Origin: Pseudotamlana agarivorans
GTDB lineage: Bacteria > Bacteroidota > Bacteroidia > Flavobacteriales > Flavobacteriaceae
Length of the DNA: 64,000 nt
Assembly: GCF_001642835.1 (NCBI RefSeq)
Contig: NZ_LXEI01000002.1
Coordinates: forward strand, 310,001-374,000
Direction of reading: 5' to 3'
The position numbers and the translations under genes were made by a program. Positions within the stretch are counted from its first letter, which is position 1. The number at the start of each line of letters is the position of its first letter. Below are positions 19,025 through 28,312 of this stretch, one piece after another. Under the pieces are notes generated by a model. It was given only the letters and a program-made list of their open reading frames with translations, had not been told where the DNA came from and made no database searches.

Positions 19025-21736
19025 ATGAAAAAACTCATCTTTTTAACCCTCTTTTTAATGGCATTTGCTGTAAACGGACAAATAAAATTGGAAGGCGTGG
19101 TAAAAGATAGTGTTGGTACGCCTTTAGAGCTAGCCAATGTTATTGCTATTAACAAACAAACACAAAAATTAGAGTCTTATGGGATTACAACACCCGAAGG
19201 CCGTTACCGCTTATCTGTTGAAAAAAATACAGCCTATAATATTCAAGTAAGTTATATAGGTATGAAAACCCATCTAACAGAATTAATCACAACCACTGAT
19301 GATGTGGTTAAAAATTTCAAACTGGAGTATGACAATGCTTTAGATGCTGTAGAGTTGGTTTATGAAATGCCCGTGACTGTAAAGGGAGACACCATAGTTT
19401 ATAACGCCGATTCTTTTACTTCGGGAACCGAACGTAAATTGGAAGACGTTTTAAATAAACTCCCTGGGGTTGAGGTAAATGATGACGGCGAGATAGAAGT
19501 AGAAGGGAAGACGGTTGGAAAAGTGATGGTAGAAGGTAAAGATTTTTTTGATGGCGATTCTAAAATAGCGACTAAAAACATTCCGGCCAATGCGATTGAT
19601 AAAGTGGAGGTTTTAAAAAATTATGCTGAAATCGGACAATTAAGTGGGGTGACCAACAATCAAGATAATATTGCCATCAATATCAAATTAAAAGAAGGCA
19701 AGAAGAATTTTTGGTTTGGAAATGTTACTGGTGGTAGTGGAGTAGCCGACGATGCTGGTTTATATCTCGCTCAGCCTAAATTGTTTTATTACAGTCCGGA
19801 GTACAGCATTAATGTTATTGGCGACATAAACAATATTGGTGAAGTAGCTTTTACACGTCGAGATTACTTTAATTTCACTGGCGGGTTTAGGAGTCCAAGT
19901 CGGAACAGTGGTACCAATATCAATTTAGGAAGCAATAGTTTAGGTTTTCTAACCGCTCAAAATAATAGGGCGAAGGAAATAAACACCAAGTTTGGTGCGG
20001 CTAATTTCAGTTATTCACCAAAAGAGACCTTAGACTTAAGTGGTTTTGCTATTTTTTCAAATAATAAAACCTTAATGGAAGAGCATCGGACAACTCAATA
20101 TACCGATCCTGAATTAGGTATTCCAGACGAATATACTGAAAGCAATACAGTACAAAGAAGCGATTTGGGGATGCTAAAACTAAGTGCTACCTATAAGCCA
20201 AATACCAATAATCAGTTGGATTATGATATTTTAGGACGTGTATCCAAAGAATCGCAAGAACAGCTGTTTTACTCTTCTGTGAACGGTGATGTGAACGAAT
20301 TAGAAAGTGCCGATCCTTATAGTATCAATCAGAATTTCAACTACTATTATACCTTAAACGACAAAAATATTTTTGCTGTTGAAGCGCAAAGTTTAATTCA
20401 GGATGAAGATCCATTTTACAACGCCTTTATTGAAGATAAAGCTAATTATGATGATGTAGCCGATGCTTTGGGGCTTAACAATCTACAATCGGCGTACAAC
20501 GTATCCCAAGAAAAACGTGTGAAATCCAATCAATTGGATGCTAGATTGGATTATTGGCATATTTTAAATCAGAAAAGTGATTTGAACATAACTTTAGGAA
20601 CCATCTATAGCAAGCAGGATTTTGACTCCAATATTTTTCAAACCTTAGACGATGGCACACAAGTGGAGGCTATGCCTACTATAAATGATGGTTTATCCAC
20701 TAATGATATTGGCTATCGATTTAGTGATGTGTATTTAGGGGCACATTACCGATTAAAATCTGGGTTGTTTACCTTTACTCCAGGGCTTTCTGCTCATGCT
20801 TACAGTTCTAAAAACGAACAGTTTAATGAAGAGTATATTGATAACTTCTTCCGTTTATTGCCAGATTTTAATGTGATTTTACAACTTAAAAAAAGCGAAC
20901 AAATCACATTCAACTATGCCATGCAAACCGATTTTACCGATGTTAATCAGTTAGCTCGAGGGTTGGTACTAAACAGTTACAGTTCGATATTTTCTGGAAA
21001 TCCGGAGTTAGAAAGTGCTTTATCTCATAATTTGAACTTGTCTTATTTCAGTTTTAATATGTTCAATTATACCAATGTGCGAGCACGTATTAATTATAGT
21101 AAAACGGTAGATAGAATAAGAACCAGTTCGCAGTTCGTTCCGGGAGGTGTGGTACGTGTAAGCTCGCCTTTTAATTCGGGCTTAGCCGATGAAACTGCTA
21201 GCGTAAGCGGAAACATTGATAAAACCATTGGTAAATTCAGGTCAACTTTAAATGCTAACCTGAGTTATAATAAGTTTAATCAGTTTGTAAATAATCAGGC
21301 CTCAACCAACGAAAATTATGCCCAAACCTACCGCGCTAGAGTGCGTACTAATTTTAGGGAAGCTCCAAATTTTGAACTAGGATATCGTTTTACCATTCAG
21401 GATAACGATCAAGGCGCTAGTCGTACAAAATTTTATACCAATGCTCCTTCAATAGATTTTGATGCCCTTATTCTTAAGAAATTCACCTTTAAAACCAATT
21501 ATGCCCACAACCGATTTAGTGACGAGTCTGGTACTTTAAACACCTTCGAATTCTGGGATGCTTCGCTATCTTTCCGAAATAATAAAGATAGTAAGTGGGA
21601 GTATGAGTTAAAAGCGACAAATATTTTAGATACTAAATCGCAAAATACAAGTAGTTCAAGTAATTTATCTGTAAGTGCCACAGAGTATTACATTCAACCG
21701 CGATTTGTAACCTTTAGATTGCGCTACGAATTATAA
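19025..21736 (+). CDS. Outer-membrane beta-barrel protein with carboxypeptidase-like regulatory and plug-like domains
   Basis: This 903-residue protein starts with a signal peptide (about residues 1-19), followed by a CarboxypepD_reg-like domain (KLEGVVKDSVGTPLELANVIA to about residue 100), a plug-like region (about 120-230, with KLEDVLNKLPGVEVNDDG) and a long barrel rich in alternating aromatic strands, ending RFVTFRLRYEL with the terminal aromatic/hydrophobic pattern of outer-membrane proteins. It resembles TonB-dependent receptors of the OMP_b-brl_3 group. No partner SusD gene is nearby. It forms an operon with the GLPGLI gene; the substrate is unknown. Confidence 0.9.
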   Translation: MKKLIFLTLFLMAFAVNGQIKLEGVVKDSVGTPLELANVIAINKQTQKLESYGITTPEGRYRLSVEKNTAYNIQVSYIGMKTHLTELITTTDDVVKNFKLEYDNALDAVELVYEMPVTVKGDTIVYNADSFTSGTERKLEDVLNKLPGVEVNDDGEIEVEGKTVGKVMVEGKDFFDGDSKIATKNIPANAIDKVEVLKNYAEIGQLSGVTNNQDNIAINIKLKEGKKNFWFGNVTGGSGVADDAGLYLAQPKLFYYSPEYSINVIGDINNIGEVAFTRRDYFNFTGGFRSPSRNSGTNINLGSNSLGFLTAQNNRAKEINTKFGAANFSYSPKETLDLSGFAIFSNNKTLMEEHRTTQYTDPELGIPDEYTESNTVQRSDLGMLKLSATYKPNTNNQLDYDILGRVSKESQEQLFYSSVNGDVNELESADPYSINQNFNYYYTLNDKNIFAVEAQSLIQDEDPFYNAFIEDKANYDDVADALGLNNLQSAYNVSQEKRVKSNQLDARLDYWHILNQKSDLNITLGTIYSKQDFDSNIFQTLDDGTQVEAMPTINDGLSTNDIGYRFSDVYLGAHYRLKSGLFTFTPGLSAHAYSSKNEQFNEEYIDNFFRLLPDFNVILQLKKSEQITFNYAMQTDFTDVNQLARGLVLNSYSSIFSGNPELESALSHNLNLSYFSFNMFNYTNVRARINYSKTVDRIRTSSQFVPGGVVRVSSPFNSGLADETASVSGNIDKTIGKFRSTLNANLSYNKFNQFVNNQASTNENYAQTYRARVRTNFREAPNFELGYRFTIQDNDQGASRTKFYTNAPSIDFDALILKKFTFKTNYAHNRFSDESGTLNTFEFWDASLSFRNNKDSKWEYELKATNILDTKSQNTSSSSNLSVSATEYYIQPRFVTFRLRYEL

Positions 21737-21755
21737 AAAAACTTTAGTATTTTAT

Positions 21756-21786
21756 TTTGCAGAACCAATAATGCGTTATATATTTG
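21756..21786 (+). promoter_or_regulatory. Promoter of tRNA-Tyr
   Basis: TTTG (21756-21759), exactly 19 nt, then TATATTTG (21779-21786): a perfect match to the Bacteroidota promoter. Transcription would start about 7 nt before the mature tRNA. Confidence 0.8.
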
Positions 21787-21797
21787 CGCTCGGTTTT

Positions 21798-21879
<82 letters not shown>

Positions 21880-21889
21880 CAAAACAAAA

Positions 21890-21917
21890 AGCAAGCTGTA
21901 AAAAGCTTGCTTTTTTT
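21890..21917 (+). terminator. Terminator of tRNA-Tyr
   Basis: AGCAAGCT / AGCTTGCT stem with a 6-nt loop followed by seven T residues. Confidence 0.85.
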
Positions 21918-22207
21918 GTTTTTGCACTTTTCTAAATTTCTGAAGTACAGTCAAAATGGGGATCAATCCTAATTGTTGTGTTTATGCAAAAATTGTTTTA
22001 ACTATTGAAAAATCAGTTTTATAAATTATATTTTAATACTATCTATAACTGAATTTTTAGAACAGTATATTATCAACTAGCTATACTTTTTTATAAATGG
22101 TGGCGTTAGAAATTTAGCTCCTATACAAATGGTGAATGGTATATGTTTTAGTGCTGTATCACATATCTATTTGAAGAAGTCTTACTCAACAATCTAATCC
22201 ACCAACC
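21918..22207. other. Non-coding spacer downstream of tRNA-Tyr
   Basis: No gene, repeat or clear promoter is seen in this AT-rich stretch. There is no integrase remnant next to the tRNA. Confidence 0.45.
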
Positions 22208-22957
22208 GTGAAAACCATCTCTATTTCCTTTTTAGTCATCCTCATTCTACTTTGTACTCTAGCTTGTAAATCAAACATAAGTGAAACACCTAAAACAGAT
22301 CTACCGAAATCTGTCTTAAGTAGCGAAGTGCTGATTGAAAATCTCATTAAAGCCCAAGAGCCAGATAGTATTTCTAAAAAAGCATTTGAAGAATTTAAAA
22401 CAAAAAGCAACTATATAGATATTATTGAAGCTTACGATAAAAAAAACAAGCTACCAGGTTGGTTTAGTGAAACGGTTTATGATGAATTAAACTATTCTAG
22501 TTTACCAACAGAAGCAAATACAAAAACGTATAGTAGCAATAATTTTGTGTTTGGTGATTTAAACATGGATGGTTTAAATGATGCTGTGGTCACGGCGGTA
22601 CGTTCTAATAGCTATAACGAAATTCACTTTTTTTACGTGTTTTTAAACCAAGGAGATACCTTTAAGCTGGTAGATGTGGCTTGCGAATCCGATCTAGCTG
22701 GATGTGAAGAGCAGGGGTGGCCTAATATATTTAGAAATCAGAAAATTGAAAATGGCTTGTTTACAGGGCGTGCCGTTTGTCATTATAACGATGCACATTG
22801 TTGTCCTTCAATAACCCTTAAAAGCTACGCGAAATTAACAGACCATAAACTTAAATTTTACAAAGCAGAATTTATTACTGATGATGACGACTTTGTAAAA
22901 TACAGACCAACGCCAGCCTTAGATTCTATTTTGGCTAAGCCTCTAAAAAAGCACTAA
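22208..22957 (+). CDS. Lipoprotein of unknown function with FG-GAP-like segment
   Basis: The 249-residue protein begins at GTG (22208) and has a lipoprotein signal ending LLCTLAC (Cys20). The mature part carries one calcium-loop-like FG-GAP/VCBS segment, FGDLNMDGLNDAVVTAV (about residues 115-131), and a Cys-rich stretch (VACESDLAGCEEQG, then AVCHYNDAHCC) that may form disulfides. No family is recognised beyond that. It converges with the serine hydrolase gene, separated by a shared hairpin. Confidence 0.75.
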   Translation: MKTISISFLVILILLCTLACKSNISETPKTDLPKSVLSSEVLIENLIKAQEPDSISKKAFEEFKTKSNYIDIIEAYDKKNKLPGWFSETVYDELNYSSLPTEANTKTYSSNNFVFGDLNMDGLNDAVVTAVRSNSYNEIHFFYVFLNQGDTFKLVDVACESDLAGCEEQGWPNIFRNQKIENGLFTGRAVCHYNDAHCCPSITLKSYAKLTDHKLKFYKAEFITDDDDFVKYRPTPALDSILAKPLKKH

Positions 22958-22962
22958 AATTT

Positions 22963-23010
22963 CCACGCCCAATAATCCTAATCTCAAAAAATGATGAGGT
23001 TGAGGCGTGG
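22963..23010. terminator. Convergent terminator hairpin
   Basis: CCACGCC (22963-22969) pairs with GGCGTGG (23004-23010) followed by TTTT on the plus strand. It lies between two converging genes. Confidence 0.65.
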
Positions 23011-23023
23011 TTTTAAACTGCTA

Positions 23024-24178
23024 TTACTCTATTTCTTGAAGTAAACTTGATATTTCAATGGCTGGATACCATGAGGAAACGTTAGCATCATCAACATAAA
23101 ATACAAAAGAATAGTTATTAGATTTCATGCTACCAACATAAGATTGGTACCCGAACGATTGTCCGCCATGCCCATAAGAAAGGTCCATGATATTAATAAT
23201 CCCTTTTCCGTAAGTTATAGCTCCTGCTACCATAGTTTGGAAATCCTGAGATTTAACATTTTTTATGGTATTCGGATCTTCAAACAACAAACCTTTATTC
23301 CATGCATCAATAAATGTTTGCATATCGTCTAAATTGGATAAAATCTCTCCTGCTGGTCCTGCTAAAGTAAAAGGCATTAGTGCAACTTTACCTTTGTAAT
23401 AACCTTGTGGTCTTTTATTTTCTGGGTATAATGATCCGAAATAAGTGTTTTTAAGTTCTAACGGATTTATAATATGCGCTTTGACGTAGTCTTGGTACGT
23501 TTGCTTCGAGAATTTTTCAATAAGTAATGCTAAAAGAATATAATTGGTATTACAGTATTCAAATTTCGACCCAGGAATAAAAAGTTTTTTTTCAGGGTTG
23601 CCTTTTGCCATTTCAATAAGGGCTTCATAAGTGAATTTTTCGCTTGGATCACTGTAGTGTGCGATTAACTTATCCTCGTCACTTTCTACGTAATCAGGCA
23701 GTCCTGAAGTGTGGTTTAATAGGTTGATAACCTTTACGGAATCAATATAGTTTTTACCATCTATATCAAGTAAGTTTTTATACAAATCGTTATTTGGCAA
23801 AATGGAGACGAGGTAATCATCTAATTCTAACTTGTTTTGTTCTACAAGTTGAAGAATGGATGTCGCAGTGAAAATTTTAGTACAACTACCAATCTCAAAC
23901 AATTCATCAAATTCGCTTGGTTTTGTATTGGTTCTAGCATCAAGGCCGCTGTAATAAGGTAATGTATTAGGACCTTTAATAACGGCTTTCATTTTGCAGC
24001 CATTGGTTTGAGCTACTTTATAAACAATAGAATCAAAAAGTGCTTTGATGGAATCTGAAATCTCTACAGATGCCGTTTCAACCTTCGGTTTAATGTCGTT
24101 ATTCGTGGTGGTGGAGGTGCTTTTTTTACAAGCAATGATTGTAATTAAAAAAACAGCTAAGAGGGTAATTTTTTTCAT
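23024..24178 (-). CDS. Serine hydrolase, class C beta-lactamase fold, lipoprotein
   Basis: This 384-residue protein has a lipoprotein signal (LITIIAC, Cys17). The beta-lactamase/DD-peptidase catalytic set is present: Ser98 and Lys101 in the SxxK motif SCTK, the Tyr-x-Asn motif in FEYCNTNY (about residue 210), and HGGQSFGYQ as the third motif near the C-terminus. Family members include D-aminopeptidases, esterases and penicillin-binding proteins of low molecular weight; true lactamase activity cannot be assumed. It is monocistronic and periplasm-facing. Confidence 0.88.
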   Translation of the reverse strand: MKKITLLAVFLITIIACKKSTSTTTNNDIKPKVETASVEISDSIKALFDSIVYKVAQTNGCKMKAVIKGPNTLPYYSGLDARTNTKPSEFDELFEIGSCTKIFTATSILQLVEQNKLELDDYLVSILPNNDLYKNLLDIDGKNYIDSVKVINLLNHTSGLPDYVESDEDKLIAHYSDPSEKFTYEALIEMAKGNPEKKLFIPGSKFEYCNTNYILLALLIEKFSKQTYQDYVKAHIINPLELKNTYFGSLYPENKRPQGYYKGKVALMPFTLAGPAGEILSNLDDMQTFIDAWNKGLLFEDPNTIKNVKSQDFQTMVAGAITYGKGIINIMDLSYGHGGQSFGYQSYVGSMKSNNYSFVFYVDDANVSSWYPAIEISSLLQEIE

Positions 24179-24261
24179 GAGTTTAATTTAAAAGGAGATA
24201 ATAATCATTTAATTTGAGTTAAATTTAATGATATCCTTTAAATAAACGGTTGAAAAATAAA

Positions 24262-24395
24262 AAAGAGGCTGTTTGAAAAGTAAATTCGCCATCAAATTGA
24301 TCTTGTCTAAATGCTTCAATGCATTAAAAACACTAGGGTTTCGACAGATTCAACTTGACAAATCAAATGCTATTGACTTTTCAAACAGCCTCTTT
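24262..24395 (-). terminator. Large inverted repeat acting as terminator of the ribB operon
   Basis: The 20-base arms AAAGAGGCTGTTTGAAAAGT (24262-24281) and ACTTTTCAAACAGCCTCTTT (24376-24395) are perfect inverted copies. The 94-nt interior has a second, imperfect inverted repeat whose right part (24340-24360) belongs to the GTCAT family. On the minus strand the stem is followed by TTTTTATTTTTC, so it can terminate transcription from ribB. Confidence 0.7.
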
Positions 24396-24413
24396 GTAGT
24401 ATACTTTATAAGG

Positions 24414-25562
24414 TTAGTACCCTACATAGTCGGTAATTTCTAAACCATAGCCAATTAAACCTACACGCTTACTTTGTTGTTGTGTGTTAGAAATAATACG
24501 CAGTTTATGAATGTTTAAATCGTGTAATATTTGAGCACCAATTCCAAAATCTCTATTATCCATATTAATTTTTGGAGCTTTGCTTACTTCATTTTCCACT
24601 TGATGGTTTTTCAAGTAAGCCAATCGCTTTAGAATATTCATAGATTGTGCTTCTTGATTAATAAAAATGATAGCGCCTTTACCTTCATCATTTACCACTT
24701 TAAACATGGCGTTTAAATCATCGTCGGCTTTATTGGTAAGGGTACCTAAAATATCGTTATTAACTAATGTAGAATTGATTCTGGTTAAAACAGCTTCATC
24801 GGCTTTCCAAACGCCTTTAGTTAAAGCTATATGAATTTGCTTGTTTGTGGTTTGTTCGTAGGCTCTTAACCTAAAACTACCAAAACGAGTTTCTATTTGG
24901 AAATCTTCCTTTTTCTCAATTAAAGAATCATGTTGCATACGGTAAGCAACTAAATCTTCAATAGATACAATTTTGATATCATGTTTTTTAGCTACTTCCA
25001 TAAGTTGAGGAAGTCTTGCCATGGTACCATCTTCATTCATGATTTCAACAATCACACCAGCGGGTTTTAGGCCTGCTAATCGTGCAAAATCAATAGCAGC
25101 TTCGGTATGTCCTGTACGTCTTAAAACGCCACCTTCTTTGGCTACTAGAGGGAAAATATGACCTGGTCTTGCCAAATCGTATGGTTTTGTGTCTTCGTCA
25201 ACAAGGGCTTTAACAGTTAAAGCTCTATCCGCTGCTGAAATCCCTGTAGTTACACCTTTACCTTTTAAATCAACCGATACAGTAAAAGCCGTTTCCATGT
25301 GGTCGGTGTTGTTTCTAACCATCATGTGCAAATCTAATTCCTTACATCTATTTTCGGTAAGCGGTGCACAAATGAGTCCGCGACCTTGAGTAGCCATAAA
25401 ATTTATAATCTCAGGCGTTATTTTTTCTGCGGCAGCTAGAAAATCACCTTCATTTTCTCGGTTCTCATCATCCACAACAATGATAACTTTACCAAGTCTA
25501 ATATCTTCAATAGCAGAATGGATGGTATCAAGCTTGATTTTTTGTGTGGTATCTTGTGTCAT
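24414..25562 (-). CDS. ribB: 3,4-dihydroxy-2-butanone-4-phosphate synthase with degenerate GTP cyclohydrolase II domain
   Basis: The N-terminal half (about 200 residues) is a complete DHBP synthase, converting ribulose-5-phosphate to the four-carbon riboflavin precursor: acidic loop DDENRENEGDF and RPGHIFPLVAKEGGVLRRTGHTEAA in two conserved parts. The C-terminal half aligns in position with GTP cyclohydrolase II but lacks its three zinc cysteines (expected in GECLTGDVFGSLRCDC; here VLTRINSTLVNNDILGTL) and the YLRQEGRG segment, so it is probably catalytically dead. A separate ribA is expected elsewhere. The start is taken at 25562; an ATG at 25580 lies at the predicted transcription start and has no leader. 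Confidence 0.9.
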   Translation of the reverse strand: MTQDTTQKIKLDTIHSAIEDIRLGKVIIVVDDENRENEGDFLAAAEKITPEIINFMATQGRGLICAPLTENRCKELDLHMMVRNNTDHMETAFTVSVDLKGKGVTTGISAADRALTVKALVDEDTKPYDLARPGHIFPLVAKEGGVLRRTGHTEAAIDFARLAGLKPAGVIVEIMNEDGTMARLPQLMEVAKKHDIKIVSIEDLVAYRMQHDSLIEKKEDFQIETRFGSFRLRAYEQTTNKQIHIALTKGVWKADEAVLTRINSTLVNNDILGTLTNKADDDLNAMFKVVNDEGKGAIIFINQEAQSMNILKRLAYLKNHQVENEVSKAPKINMDNRDFGIGAQILHDLNIHKLRIISNTQQQSKRVGLIGYGLEITDYVGY

Positions 25563-25584
25563 AGGTTCTTCTAATATCATGCTG

Positions 25585-25614
25585 CAAAGATATTGCTATT
25601 TTATAGAAATCAAA
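25585..25614 (-). promoter_or_regulatory. Promoter in front of ribB
   Basis: On the minus strand TTTG (25611-25614), 18 nt, TATCTTTG (25585-25592), followed by CAGC. ribB can thus be transcribed apart from the upstream lptFG gene. Confidence 0.65.
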
Positions 25615-25635
25615 CAATTTGATTACAGCTCTATT

Positions 25636-27657
25636 TTAATTCTGATTTTTGGAAACTTGGATTAACGGATCATGGATTTCATCCTCTTTCACATCTCTAT
25701 TAAGCATGCCCTTTTGCACGATATACACAATAAAGAACAGTGGTAATCCAACTAAAATGTAAAGAATCGAATTGGCAAAAACTTCCTTTTTTACATGTTT
25801 TTTGAAGTTTGAAAAACTAATAAACGAACGTGAAAGCGCAATGAGGTAAACCACCCCAATGACCACACCTGCAATAAATAAGCCTTTTCCAATGGATTCA
25901 TAATGATTGTTTTCTAAAATTTTACCTACCAATACTAATGGGGCAAAAAACAGATAGAGGATAAGCGCAAGATTAGCATCTTCATCACATGCGTTTTTAA
26001 GTCGGATGGTTTCATCGAAACGCTCATCAGAATATTCACCAGTAAACTTTAATTGTTGTTTGGTAACGCCTCTTTCATTTAATATCTCTAATGCCGAGTT
26101 TTTATATTTAATATCATAATTGTAGTGTTTGTAATTTTTTATGATATCAATAAGTTTAGCATTATCATAGGTGGTTAAAGTTGTGTACTCATCGGTTTCA
26201 GTACTGAAAGTTGACAAGTCCTTTTCTTGCGGCTTAATTTTAATTCCGAATATTTTTTTAAGCGGTTCTAGAATACCCTGACTTTCAAAAAGACCACGAT
26301 CGGCAGTGGCACGTCTAGTTAAAAAGATGCCTAATGGTAACATGATAAGCGTTGAAAACCAACTGGCCAAAATGGGATTAAAACCACCACTCTTAGCACT
26401 GTTTGTTGAGAAAATTCCAATGAAGTGATAAGTTAAAAATAGTAAAATAGCAATAACCATTGGTAAACCAATACCACCTTTTCTAATTAAGGCTCCTAAT
26501 GGCGCTCCTACGAAAAATAGGATGATACATGCAAAGCCTAAAGCAAATTTTTCATGTAGAGAAATGATGTGTTTGTTAAGCCAAGTTTGAGAGTTTCTCA
26601 GACTTTTTTCTTTTGTAGTTAAAATTTGTTGTGAGCTAATAAGTGATTTATTAGCGATATCTACCAATTGCAATTGGGTTTTCGTATCAAAAATGTCTAG
26701 AATTTCCCCGGTATAAAGTGAGTCCTTATCAATGGTTTTAGAAGGAGCGAGGTATCGTATAAAACCTGTACGTTGATAGAGATTTTTGGTAAATCCTTCA
26801 TAGTCCGATTCACTTTTTTGTACTAAAGAGTCGATGGCTTTATTCAAACCAGGAACATCAAGCATGTTGTATTTATCGGTTTGGGATTTATCGTCAAAAT
26901 CAACCTTATTTAATTCCGATAAATCGATATTCATCAGTTTTTTATCGAAATTACTTTTTACAAAAGGTTTTTTCTCGCGAGACTTATGGGTTTTTGTAGC
27001 CACATCATTATAATAATGGCCATCTGTTAAAATAAGCGTTAGCACATTGGAGTCTTCTTTACTAGTCAATTCTCCTAATTTGGCTTTAATAACAGTGGCA
27101 TTGGTTCTTCCGTTGCTTCCTTTAATATGAATGGTTACATTGTCGAGAAACTGATCGCGATCACCATGTTTTTTGTCAAATTTTATGGTGTAATCGCCCA
27201 TCTCGTTAAATTGACCTTCAGCCAATAACATGGCAGGCTTTAACTTGGCTATATTTCGTCTTAAATTAAACGAATTGTATTCTGCCCAAGGAATCACATT
27301 ATTAGAGAAGAAGAATGTTACGATACCTAAACCTACAATAAAAATACTTAAACCAGACATGGCACGTTGCAGTGAAATCCCTGTAGATTTCATGGCTGCA
27401 AACTCATAATTTTCAGCAAAACTACCAAAAACCATAATGGAAGCCAGTAGAATGGTTAATGGAAGCACCAAAGGAATTAGTTTAGGCATAAAGTAAAACA
27501 GAAATTTTACAATGACGATGATGTCTAAGTCCTTTCCAGCCAACTCTTTAATGTATAGCCAGATGGTTTGTAAAACAAAAATCATCATGAGTATTAGAAA
27601 TACACTGATGAAAGTTTTTAAATAAGACGTAAGTATGTAGCGATCTAGTATTTTCAC
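25636..27657 (-). CDS. LptF/LptG family permease
   Basis: This 673-residue inner-membrane protein belongs to the YjgP/YjgQ family, which forms the transmembrane part of the ABC transporter that extracts lipopolysaccharide. Helices are seen near the N-terminus (about residues 10-35, 50-80, 100-120) and in the middle (about 375-470), with a periplasmic jellyroll-like domain between. After residue 480 a cytoplasmic stretch of about 110 residues and a further helical pair (about 570-590, 600-650) extend the protein well beyond the usual 360-400 residues. It follows lolA by 8 bases, an envelope lipoprotein/LPS traffic operon. Confidence 0.9.
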   Translation of the reverse strand: MKILDRYILTSYLKTFISVFLILMMIFVLQTIWLYIKELAGKDLDIIVIVKFLFYFMPKLIPLVLPLTILLASIMVFGSFAENYEFAAMKSTGISLQRAMSGLSIFIVGLGIVTFFFSNNVIPWAEYNSFNLRRNIAKLKPAMLLAEGQFNEMGDYTIKFDKKHGDRDQFLDNVTIHIKGSNGRTNATVIKAKLGELTSKEDSNVLTLILTDGHYYNDVATKTHKSREKKPFVKSNFDKKLMNIDLSELNKVDFDDKSQTDKYNMLDVPGLNKAIDSLVQKSESDYEGFTKNLYQRTGFIRYLAPSKTIDKDSLYTGEILDIFDTKTQLQLVDIANKSLISSQQILTTKEKSLRNSQTWLNKHIISLHEKFALGFACIILFFVGAPLGALIRKGGIGLPMVIAILLFLTYHFIGIFSTNSAKSGGFNPILASWFSTLIMLPLGIFLTRRATADRGLFESQGILEPLKKIFGIKIKPQEKDLSTFSTETDEYTTLTTYDNAKLIDIIKNYKHYNYDIKYKNSALEILNERGVTKQQLKFTGEYSDERFDETIRLKNACDEDANLALILYLFFAPLVLVGKILENNHYESIGKGLFIAGVVIGVVYLIALSRSFISFSNFKKHVKKEVFANSILYILVGLPLFFIVYIVQKGMLNRDVKEDEIHDPLIQVSKNQN

Positions 27658-27665
27658 AAGTTCAT

Positions 27666-28301
27666 TTAGTCTAGATTATTGATGTAATAATCTTTATATT
27701 TTGTGGCATCAAAAGTAAACACATGGTTTGGTAATTGCTCATTCGTTTGGAAAGAATTTACAGTAAGTTTTGTTTGCGTACCATTATTACCAATTTGAAT
27801 AAGGTTGTAAATGTGTTTCGTTTGCGCATCAATTCCTAAAAGGATGTTTTTAATTTCAGAATTAGAATCAATAGGTGTTAATTTCACATACTGAATTTTA
27901 CGACCTTTTATATCTTGTTTGATGTCCATTTTGTAAGTGTAACCACTTTCGTAGAATGAAAGCATTTTACTTGGGGTAATAACATCTTTATCCTGATCGA
28001 TGTGAGAAGAAATAGTGACTTCTTCGTCTTCAGTACTGATGCTATAAAGTTTTTCACCATCGAAAAGCTGCGTTACCCCTAAAATATTTAAACGGTATTT
28101 CTCGCCTTGTAAAATAACATCACCTTTAGTTTCTTGTTTTATATTTTCTGATGGGTTTTCAAGACTGTATTTGAAGTCTAAAGAAATATTATCGTAGCTT
28201 TTTATTTTTTTGGAAACCTGATTTAATAAGGTTTTAGCATCGCTCTGTCCGAAAGCGTTAAAAGAGATGGCGATTATAAGTATTGCTATAATTTTTTTCA
28301 T
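27666..28301 (-). CDS. lolA: Outer-membrane lipoprotein carrier protein LolA
   Basis: LolA ferries lipoproteins from the inner membrane through the periplasm. The 211-residue protein has a signal peptide (MKKIIAILIIAISFNAFGQ) and the family body beginning LLNQVSKKIKSYDNISLDFKY, with the ETKGDVILQGEKYRLNI segment. It is 11 bases downstream of ftsK and 8 upstream of the lptFG-type gene, an order often seen in Flavobacteriaceae. No LolB is expected in this phylum. Confidence 0.9.
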   Translation of the reverse strand: MKKIIAILIIAISFNAFGQSDAKTLLNQVSKKIKSYDNISLDFKYSLENPSENIKQETKGDVILQGEKYRLNILGVTQLFDGEKLYSISTEDEEVTISSHIDQDKDVITPSKMLSFYESGYTYKMDIKQDIKGRKIQYVKLTPIDSNSEIKNILLGIDAQTKHIYNLIQIGNNGTQTKLTVNSFQTNEQLPNHVFTFDATKYKDYYINNLD

Positions 28302-28312
28302 GATTTAAGAAA

